Source: RGIG9115 sp045603225
GTDB taxonomy: Bacteria; Bacillota; Clostridia; UBA1381
NCBI GenBank assembly: GCA_045603225.1
Contig: JAZULT010000103.1
Location: forward strand, 58,269 to 122,268
Direction of reading: 5' to 3'
Length of the DNA: 64,000 nt
The notes beneath the pieces are model-generated. The model had not been told where the DNA came from and searched no databases. It saw only the letters and a list, made by a program, of their open reading frames with translations. This document shows positions 10,350 through 18,628 of this stretch, in pieces (the stretch's first letter is position 1; the number at the start of each line of letters is the position of its first letter). A program made the position numbers and the translations under genes.

Positions 10350-10378
10350 ATTATAACATTTGCTACACGTTTTGTCAA
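10350..10378 (-). promoter_or_regulatory. Strong sigma-A-like promoter for the dockerin protein gene
   Basis: Minus-strand TTGACA (10373-10378), 17-bp spacer, TATAAT (10350-10355), about 50 bp upstream of the ATG at 10299. Both hexamers match consensus exactly. Confidence 0.8.
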
Positions 10379-10450
10379 GAAGAAAAACGCAAATATTCAT
10401 AAGCCGTAAAATTAATAAAAAACAATACGAAATTTTTATGTAGTATAACC

Positions 10451-10482
10451 AAAAAATGCCCCAATGCTATGCATTGAGACAT
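10451..10482 (-). terminator. Intrinsic terminator of the cps-fuc operon
   Basis: Arms 10456-10467 and 10471-10482. Read as minus-strand RNA it is a 12-bp stem with two G-U pairs and a 3-nt loop followed by six U (10451-10456). It lies just after the stop of the export-protein gene at 10489. Confidence 0.8.
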
Positions 10483-10488
10483 CTTTAT

Positions 10489-10986
10489 TTAAATTATATT
10501 CTGTATTAAACCAAAAGCAAGCAAGCTCATAACAAGCCCGGCTGTCATTACGCCCAGTAAAATTGCCAACAAAGCCTTAAGAGGCTTCATTTTAAGAAGT
10601 ACTGCAAGAAGTGCCCCCGTCCATGCACCTGTTCCGGGAAGAGGGATGGCTACAAACAGAAACAGACCGAAATACCCATATTTATCAATCTGTTCACGTT
10701 TCGAAAGAGCTTTGTTTTCGAGCTTTACCGCAAGCTTCCCGAAAGCTTTTGTTTTCTTCATCCATTCGAGTATTTTTGCAATAAATATCAGAATAAACGG
10801 TATGGGAACCATATTCCCTACAACAGCCGAAATATATGTCGGCAAAAACGACACATCCATAAATCCCGCTGCAAGTATACTTCCGCGAAGTTCAAGAAGC
10901 GGAATCATAGATACAAGAAATATAATCAGTTCTTTCGGAAGAGTACCGCTAAACAAATCAACTATAGACTGCACTAAACCGTCCAT
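10489..10986 (-). CDS. Small multidrug export-like membrane protein (COG2426)
   Basis: 165 residues with about four hydrophobic segments. The family signatures are visible: ELIIFLVSMIPLLELRGSI near the N-terminus and YGYFGLFLFVAIPLPGTGAWTGALLA in the second half, as in the Sm_multidrug_ex family (distantly related to DedA/SNARE-associated proteins). Substrate and direction of transport are not established for the family. It starts 21 nt after the FGGY kinase stop and is followed by a strong terminator, so it is the last gene of the cpsC-cpsD-fucU-kinase run. Confidence 0.82.
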   Translation of the reverse strand: MDGLVQSIVDLFSGTLPKELIIFLVSMIPLLELRGSILAAGFMDVSFLPTYISAVVGNMVPIPFILIFIAKILEWMKKTKAFGKLAVKLENKALSKREQIDKYGYFGLFLFVAIPLPGTGAWTGALLAVLLKMKPLKALLAILLGVMTAGLVMSLLAFGLIQNII

Positions 10987-11007
10987 TAATTAACTTCCTT
11001 TCAAAAA

Positions 11008-12474
11008 TTATTTACATCCTACGACTTTAACAAAATCGGGATATGCTTTTTCCCATACATCGTTATCTACAACTTCATATTTTACAACATCAAAGGATTT
11101 TGCTATAATCTTTCTTGCTTCCCATATATCGGAAATTTCACCATTGGCAATAAGCTGAACTGCAACATTTCCTGCCGCGGTTCCCTCAATAGGTCCGGCA
11201 ACAACAGGAACATTAGCCGCATTTGCCGCCATCTGACAAAGGAATGTGTCTTTAGTTCCTCCGCCTATCATATGAATTACACTGAAGTCCTTACCACAGC
11301 ATTCTTTAAGCTGCAGGAATGTATACTTATACTTCATCGCAAGACTTTCATAAATACATCTTATAACAGCACCATCTGTTTCAGGGACAGTCTGACCGGT
11401 CTTTTCGCAGAATTCTCTTATCTTCTTCGGCATATTCCCCGGAGTCATAAACTGCGGTGCATCAGGGTCTATGAAACAAGTGAACGGTTTTTCAGCTCTT
11501 GCAAGATTTTCCATATCAGCATAGCTGTAGTTCTTACCGTCGCGTTTGAACTGACGTCTTGTTTCCTGAATCAGCCACAATCCTATTATATTCTTAAGGA
11601 ATCTTGTAGTGTTATTATATCCCGTTTCATTAGTAATATTATATTTCTGAGAAAGCTCAGATATTACAGGCTCTTCAAGCTCTGTTCCGAAAAGCGACCA
11701 TGTTCCGCATGAAATGAATACAAAATCCTTTTCTTCAGTCGGAACTGCTGCAACCGCACTTGCAGTGTCATGCTCAGATACAGCGATGACGTTCTTCGCA
11801 CTTACATCAAGCTCTTCACAAATATCCTCTTTAAGTGTACCGAGAACTGTTCCTCCCGGTATAATTTCAGGGAACCATTCACGTTTAAGTCCAAGCTTAT
11901 CCATAAGAGTGTATTCCCATTCCTTTGTATAAGGATTCATCATCTGAGTTGTTGAGGCAATTGAACACTCAGCCGCCATTTTCCCTGTAAGGAAATAATT
12001 GAACAGGTCAGGTATAAGAAGTACCTTATCAATATGTTCAAGCAATTCAGGTCTCTGCTTCTTGAAAACGTACAGCTGGAAAATTGTATTAAACTCAATA
12101 AGCTGATTTCCGGTAAGCTTATAAAGCTCATCTTTCGGAACAATACTTGACATATCTTCAATTACACCCTCGGTTCTTGTATCACGGTAATGATACGGAT
12201 TTCCGAGAAGGTCACCGTTTTTTGTAAGTATACCGTAATCAACTCCCCATGTATCAATTCCTATACTTTCAAAATCAGTAGAATTCTTTGCCTTTGTTAT
12301 ACCCTGCTTTATTTCATGGAAAAGGCGAAGTATATCCCAGTAGAAAGTACCTCCTACCAACACCGGGTCATTATCAAATCTATGTATTTCTTCAAGTGAT
12401 ATGATTCCGTTTTCAAAATTACCTATTATCGCTCTGCCACTTGAAGCACCAAAGTCAAATGCTAATACCTTCAT
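11008..12474 (-). CDS. rhaB: FGGY-family sugar kinase, rhamnulokinase/fuculokinase type
   Basis: 488 residues, normal length for RhaB. The N-terminal ATPase phosphate loop is AFDFGASSGRAIIG; then GIDTWGVDYG, a substrate-proximal SEHDTASAVAAVP, ISCGTWSLFGTE and a C-terminal IGGGTKDTFLCQMAANA. These are typical of L-rhamnulokinases, which phosphorylate L-rhamnulose or L-fuculose to the 1-phosphate. The gene overlaps fucU by 20 nt, suggesting translational coupling and making L-fuculose a real alternative substrate. No isomerase or aldolase is next to it. Symbol is by family resemblance. Confidence 0.8.
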   Translation of the reverse strand: MKVLAFDFGASSGRAIIGNFENGIISLEEIHRFDNDPVLVGGTFYWDILRLFHEIKQGITKAKNSTDFESIGIDTWGVDYGILTKNGDLLGNPYHYRDTRTEGVIEDMSSIVPKDELYKLTGNQLIEFNTIFQLYVFKKQRPELLEHIDKVLLIPDLFNYFLTGKMAAECSIASTTQMMNPYTKEWEYTLMDKLGLKREWFPEIIPGGTVLGTLKEDICEELDVSAKNVIAVSEHDTASAVAAVPTEEKDFVFISCGTWSLFGTELEEPVISELSQKYNITNETGYNNTTRFLKNIIGLWLIQETRRQFKRDGKNYSYADMENLARAEKPFTCFIDPDAPQFMTPGNMPKKIREFCEKTGQTVPETDGAVIRCIYESLAMKYKYTFLQLKECCGKDFSVIHMIGGGTKDTFLCQMAANAANVPVVAGPIEGTAAGNVAVQLIANGEISDIWEARKIIAKSFDVVKYEVVDNDVWEKAYPDFVKVVGCK

Positions 12475-12919
12475 TATAACAATCCTTTCTTTGCGGAGTA
12501 ATTACACCCTTCTTTAAAATAATGTTTGCATAGATTGCAGTTTCTCCTGTTTGCAGAACTGCATATGCTTTTTTTGCACGTTCATAGTACGCAAAGCGTT
12601 CCACTTCTTCGACTTTTGCGTTCGGTTCGTGCTTAGCTATTATTTCCTTGTATTCTTCCCATATAACAGGCACGCAGTCATCTCCCGGAGTTACAGCCAT
12701 AAGCGCCACCGGGCTTTCCACGTAAGCATCAAGCGGGAAAAGCTCAAGTATTGCATCAAGAATCTCAGGCACTCCGTGGCCGTCAGCTCTTACAAGTCTT
12801 TGTGCAACAGATGCACCGGGAAAATTCCCGTCTGATATTACAATTTCGTCACCGTGTCCCATTTCCATGAGGATTTTTAAAAGCTCAGGTGATAAAATCG
12901 GATTTATTCCTTTTAACAT
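12455..12919 (-). CDS. fucU: L-fucose mutarotase (RbsD/FucU family)
   Basis: 154 residues. MLKGINPILSPELLKILMEMGHGDEIVISDGNFP carries the FucU/RbsD catalytic His (MGHGDEI) and Asp (DGNFP) context, and the C-terminal ETAIYANIILKKGV matches the family's Tyr-Asn motif. It interconverts alpha and beta anomers of L-fucose or related sugars in the cytosol. It lies between cpsD (19-nt gap) and the FGGY kinase (20-nt overlap), so the two sugar genes form a coupled pair. Confidence 0.88.
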   Translation of the reverse strand: MLKGINPILSPELLKILMEMGHGDEIVISDGNFPGASVAQRLVRADGHGVPEILDAILELFPLDAYVESPVALMAVTPGDDCVPVIWEEYKEIIAKHEPNAKVEEVERFAYYERAKKAYAVLQTGETAIYANIILKKGVITPQRKDCYNEGISI

Positions 12920-12938
12920 ATTACATCTCCATTATATA

Positions 12939-13853
12939 TTAATCATCGTCTTCTTCGTCTTCTTCAGAATCACCGTACACATACTCATTTGTATAATGTC
13001 TTCCGTCACTGTCACCGTACTTATAACCGTATCCATAGCCGTAACCGTAACCATACTTATAACCATATTTATATCTGTACTTATATCTGTATCTGTTATT
13101 GTAGTTACCGTATTTACCGTACCCGATTCCGCCCATAGGCTTAAGGTCATTCATGACATATCCGAGAATTTTTGCTTCCGCAAAAAGAAGTGCATCTCTC
13201 GCTTTGGCAAGAAGCTCGTGAATGGTATAATTATGTCTGATAACCACAATATATCCGTCAACAAACTTAGCCATTGAAGCCGCATCCGTTACTACAGTTA
13301 CAGGTGGGGTATCCATAAATATAAAGTCATATTTTTCGCTGAAATACTCTAAAACCTCACACATTTTATCCGAGGACAAAAGCTCAACCGGATTTGGAGG
13401 AATATGCCCTGCAGTTATGCAGTCAATCTGTCTGTCCTGAATATGATGCACAGCCTTATCAGCATCAAGCATTCCTACAAGAACTTCAGAAAGTCCATTG
13501 TCTTTTTCAATTTCCATATACCTGTGGATACGCGGCTTTCTTAAATCTCCGTCAATTACAAGAACCTTTGCCCCTGTCTGAGCAAATGTAATTGCCATAT
13601 TTAAAACTGTAGTTGTCTTTCCTTCTCCCGGCTCAGCACTTGTGAATATAATTTTCTTACATTTTTCATTTCCGGCCAAAGTAAACAAAAGATTTGTTCT
13701 TGCAGTTTTATAGGCTTCAGTAATAGTAAAAGAAGTATCCTTATCAATTATATTACTTACAGAAGTCGCATTATGGTTTTTCCTATTATTTTGCGAAATA
13801 GAATGTTTTTTTTCATTGAATTTTTTTATCAAACTAGAAACTGTACCTGACAT
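12939..13853 (-). CDS. cpsD: CpsD/CapB-type bacterial tyrosine kinase with very long Tyr-rich tail
   Basis: 304 residues. Walker A is FTSAEPGEGKTTTVLNMA, Walker A' VLVIDGDLRKP and Walker B FIFMDTPPVTV, the BY-kinase set. These kinases partner with a CpsC-type membrane activator and control polysaccharide export or length by autophosphorylating a C-terminal Tyr cluster. Here the last 64 residues hold 19 tyrosines, mainly as alternating YK/YR/YG, followed by an acidic EEDEEDDD end; usual clusters have only a handful. It starts 14 nt after cpsC. No glycosyltransferase, flippase or polymerase gene is nearby. Confidence 0.88.
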   Translation of the reverse strand: MSGTVSSLIKKFNEKKHSISQNNRKNHNATSVSNIIDKDTSFTITEAYKTARTNLLFTLAGNEKCKKIIFTSAEPGEGKTTTVLNMAITFAQTGAKVLVIDGDLRKPRIHRYMEIEKDNGLSEVLVGMLDADKAVHHIQDRQIDCITAGHIPPNPVELLSSDKMCEVLEYFSEKYDFIFMDTPPVTVVTDAASMAKFVDGYIVVIRHNYTIHELLAKARDALLFAEAKILGYVMNDLKPMGGIGYGKYGNYNNRYRYKYRYKYGYKYGYGYGYGYGYKYGDSDGRHYTNEYVYGDSEEDEEDDD

Positions 13854-13867
13854 ATTCCGCCTCCTTA

Positions 13868-14548
13868 TTACTCTTCACCAAGACTTGGTATTTCACCGAT
13901 AATCGGTTCGTCATAGCTACGTCTTATTTCATCAGGTGATTTAATATGCGTATCAAACAACTCCATAAGGAATATTATACCTGCGGCAAGAACCGCACCT
14001 ACAAGCATTCCTAAAAATGCATTTCTTGATTTGTTCGGTGAAAACGGAGTTTCAGGAACATACGGTATATCAAGAACTTCAACCGAACCCGCTCTTACGA
14101 CAGTAATAAGCTGGTCAGCAGCACGGCTCTGAATACTCTCAACAATCTTGCATGCATCCTCAGGACTTGTGCTTTCAACAGTAATCTTAAGAAGCTCAGT
14201 TTCATTTACCGGCTCTATTGTAAGCATACTTTTTATCTGTCCGTGAGAATACTTATTATTAAGGTCTCTTGCAACACCTGTTAAAAACTCACGGCTTTTC
14301 AGAATTTCAACATACGTTGATGCAAGACGATAGTTAGACTCAAGTCTACCTGTACTCGCCACTTCAAGAACCTGAGATTCAGTTTCACAGTTTACATATA
14401 TAGAACCATCTGTCTTATATTTAGGCTCCATGAAAAGATCAGAATATATGTACGTTCCGGCTCCGGAAATTACAACCATTACCGCAATAAGCCACCACTT
14501 TCTGATCATTACATTCAAAAGGTCTATAAAATTAATATCCCCAGTCAA
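13868..14548 (-). CDS. cpsC: CpsC/Wzz-type chain-length determinant, kinase activator
   Basis: 226 residues. Start is a TTG (14546-14548) with GGAG 9 nt upstream; no ATG fits. Two transmembrane segments bracket the Wzz domain: IRKWWLIAVMVVISGAGTYIYS near the N-terminus and NAFLGMLVGAVLAAGIIFLMELF near the C-terminus, with the P-rich VPETPFSPNKSRN motif just before the second. In Firmicutes this protein binds and activates the adjacent CpsD kinase. First gene of the operon running to 10489. Confidence 0.88.
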   Translation of the reverse strand: MTGDINFIDLLNVMIRKWWLIAVMVVISGAGTYIYSDLFMEPKYKTDGSIYVNCETESQVLEVASTGRLESNYRLASTYVEILKSREFLTGVARDLNNKYSHGQIKSMLTIEPVNETELLKITVESTSPEDACKIVESIQSRAADQLITVVRAGSVEVLDIPYVPETPFSPNKSRNAFLGMLVGAVLAAGIIFLMELFDTHIKSPDEIRRSYDEPIIGEIPSLGEE

Positions 14549-14582
14549 TACAATCCACTCCCATTTTTTCAGTTTAATCTAT

Positions 14583-14611
14583 ATTATATCACATATTTTT
14601 GCAAATTACAA
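14583..14611 (-). promoter_or_regulatory. Predicted promoter of the cps-fuc operon
   Basis: Minus-strand TTGTAA (14606-14611), 17-bp spacer, TATAAT (14583-14588), 35 bp before the TTG start of cpsC. Confidence 0.6.
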
Positions 14612-14665
14612 GAGCTTTTTATAATTTTTTACTTAATTTTATATGTAAACCATCTGAATTATCAC

Positions 14666-15313
14666 CTATATTACCCCTTTCATAGCAAGTATAATAAGTA
14701 CAGAAGTCAAAAGAATAAGTACCGATGCCGACAAAACTTCAATATTAAGCTTACCGTTTTTCACATTATCGCTGATTCTCAGAAAGCCTGCTTTAGAAAG
14801 TGCAACCGATACCGGCTTGTAAATTATTAAAGTCATCGCCGCATTAATCGAACCTTTAAGTGCATTAAACGGGAGAAATACCGGTATAAGCATAGCCGCA
14901 ACAGCTTCTCTCGGTACGCCCTGATAAATCGGTGTAACAAGGTAATTCCATGCAAGCATCATCACTATCATCACCGCACCCCCTACAGCTAGACCTGTAA
15001 TTGCTCCTGAAAGTGTTCTTTTTTTCTTATAAATAAATGATGCAGTACACGCAAAACTACAGGTTGACAATATATTCATAACCAGTCCCCAGAATCCTGT
15101 TGTACTGACAGTTACCATCTCAATAAGTGATACAATAGCAGAGACCAGCAGTGCCGCTGAAGGCCCCATTATAAAACCGCATATAACAATAATTATATCC
15201 TTCGGATCGTATTTCAGGAAATCAACAGTAGATATCGGTAATCTCCCAAAAAACATAAATACATACGAAACCGCTGCAAACATCGCCAATAGTGTCATTT
15301 TCTTTACTTTCAT
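14666..15313 (-). CDS. ribU: ECF transporter S component, riboflavin type (RibU-like)
   Basis: 215 residues with about six hydrophobic helices. MTLLAMFAAVSYVFMFF, then FLKYDPKDIIIVICGFIMGPSAALLVSAIVSLIEM, is the RibU-like signature; S components bind the vitamin and borrow a shared energising module (EcfAA'T) encoded elsewhere. GGAGG lies 7 nt before the ATG. No FMN riboswitch is evident upstream, where the TIM-barrel gene ends only 35 nt away, so both may share one transcript. Substrate is inferred from family resemblance. Confidence 0.75.
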   Translation of the reverse strand: MKVKKMTLLAMFAAVSYVFMFFGRLPISTVDFLKYDPKDIIIVICGFIMGPSAALLVSAIVSLIEMVTVSTTGFWGLVMNILSTCSFACTASFIYKKKRTLSGAITGLAVGGAVMIVMMLAWNYLVTPIYQGVPREAVAAMLIPVFLPFNALKGSINAAMTLIIYKPVSVALSKAGFLRISDNVKNGKLNIEVLSASVLILLTSVLIILAMKGVI

Positions 15314-15348
15314 TACATAACCTCCGTTAATTTATTATTTTCTAACAT

Positions 15349-16152
15349 TCAATCACAAATCATGCTTCTGATTTTTTCAGCTGATTCATAACATTTTTTC
15401 AAAAACTCACAATCAGATAATTCAGCTTTGTATTTATCCGAATAGCACAATTCCAATGTAATATTTCCTTTGTAATTTATTGCTTTAAGCTCCTTACAAA
15501 TTTGCTTAAAATCAATTTCTCCGTCAAAAGGAATCAAGTGTAAATCTGATTTATTGTCATTATCATGTATATGAGTACATATTAAACGGTTTCCGATTTC
15601 GGGCAAATATCGCACACCCGGTGTATGGCATGCTTCATGTCCACAGTCATAACAAAATCCCACATCAGGTGTATTAAAATTATTCAGAACCCGAAAAAGA
15701 TATTCCGGAGAATTAATATTTTCAAAAGCTATTTTTACACTCTTCTCTTTCGCATATCTTACAACATTCTCAAGCCTATTTATACCGATTTCAAAAGACG
15801 GTTCATTTTTAGAATCCACCTGAACATGAACAACAAGAATGGGAATTGACAGTTTACTGCAGTTGTCAATATTATTTTTCAAAACATCTACATAATCATC
15901 TCCTGCCCTTCCTTCTGACCAAATGGAAGTACATCCCGGAATAGTAGAATGAGAAGTTTCATATTCAAGCCCCAATCTGTCCGACTCTACCCTTAATTTC
16001 TTCAATTCATCTGTAAGCAAAGCAGATTGCTCATCGCTGAAAAAACCGTCAAATCCAATTTCTTTTGCCATCGGCAAAAGCCTGTCATATGTAAATCCTG
16101 AAAAAACGTCTATACATATGTTATTTGAATTATATTTTTTAAAATATTTCAT
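15349..16152 (-). CDS. Sugar phosphate isomerase/epimerase-like TIM barrel protein
   Basis: 267 residues of the xylose-isomerase-like / AP endonuclease 2 fold. Metal-ligand motifs at strand ends are visible: VVHVQV, IAFENI, CYDCGHEACH, THIHDND and a late ITLELCY. The family includes inosose dehydratases, ulose epimerases and hydroxypyruvate isomerases, so the substrate cannot be read from sequence. Its promoter is at 16220-16248. Two further proteins of the same superfamily occur at 34796 and 45807, which suits a glycan or polyol degrader. Confidence 0.75.
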   Translation of the reverse strand: MKYFKKYNSNNICIDVFSGFTYDRLLPMAKEIGFDGFFSDEQSALLTDELKKLRVESDRLGLEYETSHSTIPGCTSIWSEGRAGDDYVDVLKNNIDNCSKLSIPILVVHVQVDSKNEPSFEIGINRLENVVRYAKEKSVKIAFENINSPEYLFRVLNNFNTPDVGFCYDCGHEACHTPGVRYLPEIGNRLICTHIHDNDNKSDLHLIPFDGEIDFKQICKELKAINYKGNITLELCYSDKYKAELSDCEFLKKCYESAEKIRSMICD

Positions 16153-16219
16153 TATATTCCCCTACCTTTGCTTCATTTTGCAACTGTCATATGTATTACT
16201 TCTTTACTTTAGTTTATAC

Positions 16220-16248
16220 ATCTTACCACAAAGCATGTGCATTGTCAA
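16220..16248 (-). promoter_or_regulatory. Predicted promoter of the TIM-barrel gene at 15349
   Basis: Minus-strand TTGACA (16243-16248), 17-bp spacer, TAAGAT (16220-16225). The rest of the 297-bp gap to 16450 is AT-rich and shows no gene. Confidence 0.65.
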
Positions 16249-16449
16249 TACATTACTCTAATTTTCAGACTACGTTTTCGCAAAAAATCGACTATCTTTA
16301 TATAATTCTATCAAATTAGGGAAAAATTTTTATGTTTTTTCAAAAGCTTCCCCTTGTGTAAATACTGATTTAATATAGATGCCATTTTATATATGTCTTA
16401 TTTTATTGTTGATTTCGCAACAAAAACTGCTTCGTCCCAAAATATTTAC

Positions 16450-17496
16450 TTATTTTTTATAGTAATAAGCAACAACACGATAGCTATCGCACCTATAAAA
16501 ATTCACATATCCTTTCAAATCAACATTTTCATTTTTTCTGTATATTTGGTGTAAATCACCATCATCATAAGTAACAGGAACACATGGGTAACCTTTATTC
16601 ACAACATTTTTTACTTTTTGAGCATCTCCGCCTCCAATGGTCTGAAGCTTTACACATATATTCTTGCCAAAGCAAACAGGGTCTTCTATATGAAATCTGT
16701 ACATCGATACACTATTACCTTGCTTTGTAACACACCCTGTGAAGTCATTTATAAATTCTCCCATTTCCCACGCTGAACCTATGTAATCTTCAGCTCCGGT
16801 TCCCGCAAGAGTGGGAAACTCGTCGTCTCCGTCAAGATATATCTTGACCTCGCCTTCTCCCCACCATAAATCTCTATACCAATCATTATTCGGAACCACA
16901 CCTATACTTGTACCCAAAAATCTGCCCACACCATTTTGTTTTGGCAAAATCACCACATCTTTCTCAATTTCGTTCAATTCGAGAGTATTAAAATGTGTAC
17001 AAAAAAACATACAGTCTTCGTCAACATCTTCCAATGTAAGGTTTATATCATAAAAAAGATTATTTATATATTTTCCGGAGCTGTTTGTTAATGTAATTTT
17101 GCAGTTTTTCTTAAACGGCATTGGAATTGTGCAACAAAGCGACCTTCCTTCCGCTGTTGAGAAAAAATGATTTTCAAAAGGTTTCATTACGCCGAGAGCC
17201 ATACAAAAAAAATCTCCAAGCGGCACATCCACCTGCGGAACAGGTGAATCATCCCAGTACATTTTAAGAATTACACCCTGAAGAACTTCACGACTTCTGT
17301 CATTTAATGTAATCCATATTCTTCTGACTATTCCAGTGCCACAAAAATCACACAAAACCTTAGTCTCATCTTTTTCAAAATGTTCCCATGCATGCCCTTT
17401 AGCACCGAAATTCTCAATAGCTGCTCTGCTTTTTTCTCCTGTCGGATTTTCAAAATTTATCCATCTTGGTTCAGATTTTTTGTATTTATATATCAT
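16450..17496 (-). CDS. DUF2961 / GH172-like glycoside hydrolase family protein
   Basis: About 348 residues. I start it at the ATG at 17496, which has GGAGG 8 nt upstream; an upstream ATG at 17529 has no ribosome site. Family motifs: RIWITLND, LKMYWDDSPVPQVDVPLGDFF, MPFKKNCKITLTN, and EVKIYLDGDDEFPTLAGTGAEDYIGSAW, typical of DUF2961 proteins, some of which cleave difructose dianhydrides or arabinofuranoside linkages (GH172). No signal peptide, so it probably acts on imported oligosaccharide. The conserved acidic residues are present; specificity is unknown. Confidence 0.8.
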   Translation of the reverse strand: MIYKYKKSEPRWINFENPTGEKSRAAIENFGAKGHAWEHFEKDETKVLCDFCGTGIVRRIWITLNDRSREVLQGVILKMYWDDSPVPQVDVPLGDFFCMALGVMKPFENHFFSTAEGRSLCCTIPMPFKKNCKITLTNSSGKYINNLFYDINLTLEDVDEDCMFFCTHFNTLELNEIEKDVVILPKQNGVGRFLGTSIGVVPNNDWYRDLWWGEGEVKIYLDGDDEFPTLAGTGAEDYIGSAWEMGEFINDFTGCVTKQGNSVSMYRFHIEDPVCFGKNICVKLQTIGGGDAQKVKNVVNKGYPCVPVTYDDGDLHQIYRKNENVDLKGYVNFYRCDSYRVVAYYYKK

Positions 17497-17562
17497 ATAA
17501 TATTCCTCCGCGGTTTTTATTACCATCAATTTATATCAATATCAAGTCAGTCTTAAAACTGT

Positions 17563-17694
17563 TTATATATAATGATTTAATACATAACTCAATACGTGCT
17601 CATCGTTAGAGCATATAACCTCATCGGCAATTTCCTTCAGGGGTTCACAACTGTTGGATACTGCCAGTCCCAATCCCGCAAACGTGATTCTACT
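17563..17694 (-). pseudogene. Remnant of a Cof-type HAD phosphatase C-terminus
   Basis: The minus strand reads ITFAGLGLAVSNSCEPLKEIADEV and then ICSNDEHVLSYVLNHYI before a stop. This matches the end of HAD-IIB (Cof) hydrolases, where the usual pattern is YAGLGVAMGNA...K..AD.VT.SNDEDGV. No start codon, catalytic DxDGT motif or longer frame is present upstream, and a TAA directly precedes the fragment. It lies between two intact genes and looks like a decayed gene. Confidence 0.65.
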
Positions 17695-17775
17695 TTATTT
17701 TATGCTCATACGATATAAAAAATATATCCTGATATTATTCATTCACTAACTTTCGGCAACGTTATATATATTATA

Positions 17776-18507
17776 TCAATGAAGATTATACTCATCATTA
17801 TCAACCGGAAAAACCACATTTATTTCAGACCTCTCAGCACTTTCACGCAAATCATAGTATTTCTCATACGGCATAACATGAATCACTGCAACAAGATTTG
17901 TCTTACAGCAATTCAGTTTTTCAAACAACGCTTCGGCAGTAAAATGTGCACATTCTGTAATTATCATATCTACAAACTCATTATACAAAAATTCAGGAAA
18001 ATCTTTGAGTGTATTATGAATGTCTCCCGTTATGTACACCCTACTTTCATTACTTTCCAGCAAAAAACCGTAAGACGGTTTCCTGCAGTTTTCCATATGT
18101 GATGTAGGTACACTTTTAATCTTTAAATCTCCATTGTCGAAAAAATATCCGTCTTTTATCAGTTTAAAAGAAACACTTTCGATTTTGTGTCCGTTTCTTT
18201 GCATCATGCAATAGTTTTCAAGCAAATCTATTCCTGTTTGTTCGGGCAGATAAACTGATAAATTCAATTTATAAAAATCAGCAAGATTCAAAACATCAAA
18301 AATACCGTTGAAATGGTCACCATGCAAATGGGTAATAAATACAGCTTTTATTTTAGTCAAATCATAACCGTCATTTACAAGAATATCCAGAACAGGAGCA
18401 CCGGTATCAATAAGATAAGCATGTTCTTCAGTTTCCACAAGTAAGCTTTGCTGATGCCTACCTTTTGACGGAGCACCAAAACTCGTGCCTAAAAACCTGA
18501 TATTCAT
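17776..18507 (-). CDS. Metallo-beta-lactamase-fold hydrolase, RNase Z-like
   Basis: 243 residues. The zinc motif THLHGDHFNG is intact, with MNIRFLGTSFGAPSKGRHQQS at the N-terminus (RNase Z/PhnP-like glycine loop), VPTSHMENCRKPSYGF, YITGDIH and a late AVIHVMPY. The family covers tRNA 3' processing enzymes, phosphodiesterases and lactonases; it is shorter than canonical RNase Z and lacks a clear exosite arm, so it is probably a small-molecule phosphodiesterase or lactonase. AAGGAGT lies upstream. Confidence 0.75.
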   Translation of the reverse strand: MNIRFLGTSFGAPSKGRHQQSLLVETEEHAYLIDTGAPVLDILVNDGYDLTKIKAVFITHLHGDHFNGIFDVLNLADFYKLNLSVYLPEQTGIDLLENYCMMQRNGHKIESVSFKLIKDGYFFDNGDLKIKSVPTSHMENCRKPSYGFLLESNESRVYITGDIHNTLKDFPEFLYNEFVDMIITECAHFTAEALFEKLNCCKTNLVAVIHVMPYEKYYDLRESAERSEINVVFPVDNDEYNLH

Positions 18508-18590
18508 TTCCTACCAACTCCTTATGCAATATAAATTATTATATCATAAAACTTATATAATTGCAATATTTCAAATCAAAATATTCAAAA

Positions 18591-18619
18591 AAACAAACCG
18601 TCAGTCCGGCGGTTTGTTT
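18591..18619. terminator. Intrinsic terminator after the DMT permease
   Basis: 10-bp stem AAACAAACCG (18591-18600) with CGGTTTGTTT (18610-18619), flanked by A- and T-runs on both sides, so it can act on both strands. It follows the stop of the gene at 18629. Confidence 0.8.
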
Positions 18620-18628
18620 TTTTCTTAT

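Noticed and set aside
12932..13277. Frames on both strands rich in Thr/Val/Ile repeats
   Set aside because: Alternate readings of the Tyr-repeat tract of cpsD.
15314..15348. FMN riboswitch before the RibU-like gene
   Set aside because: Only 35 nt separate it from the preceding gene; no room for the aptamer.
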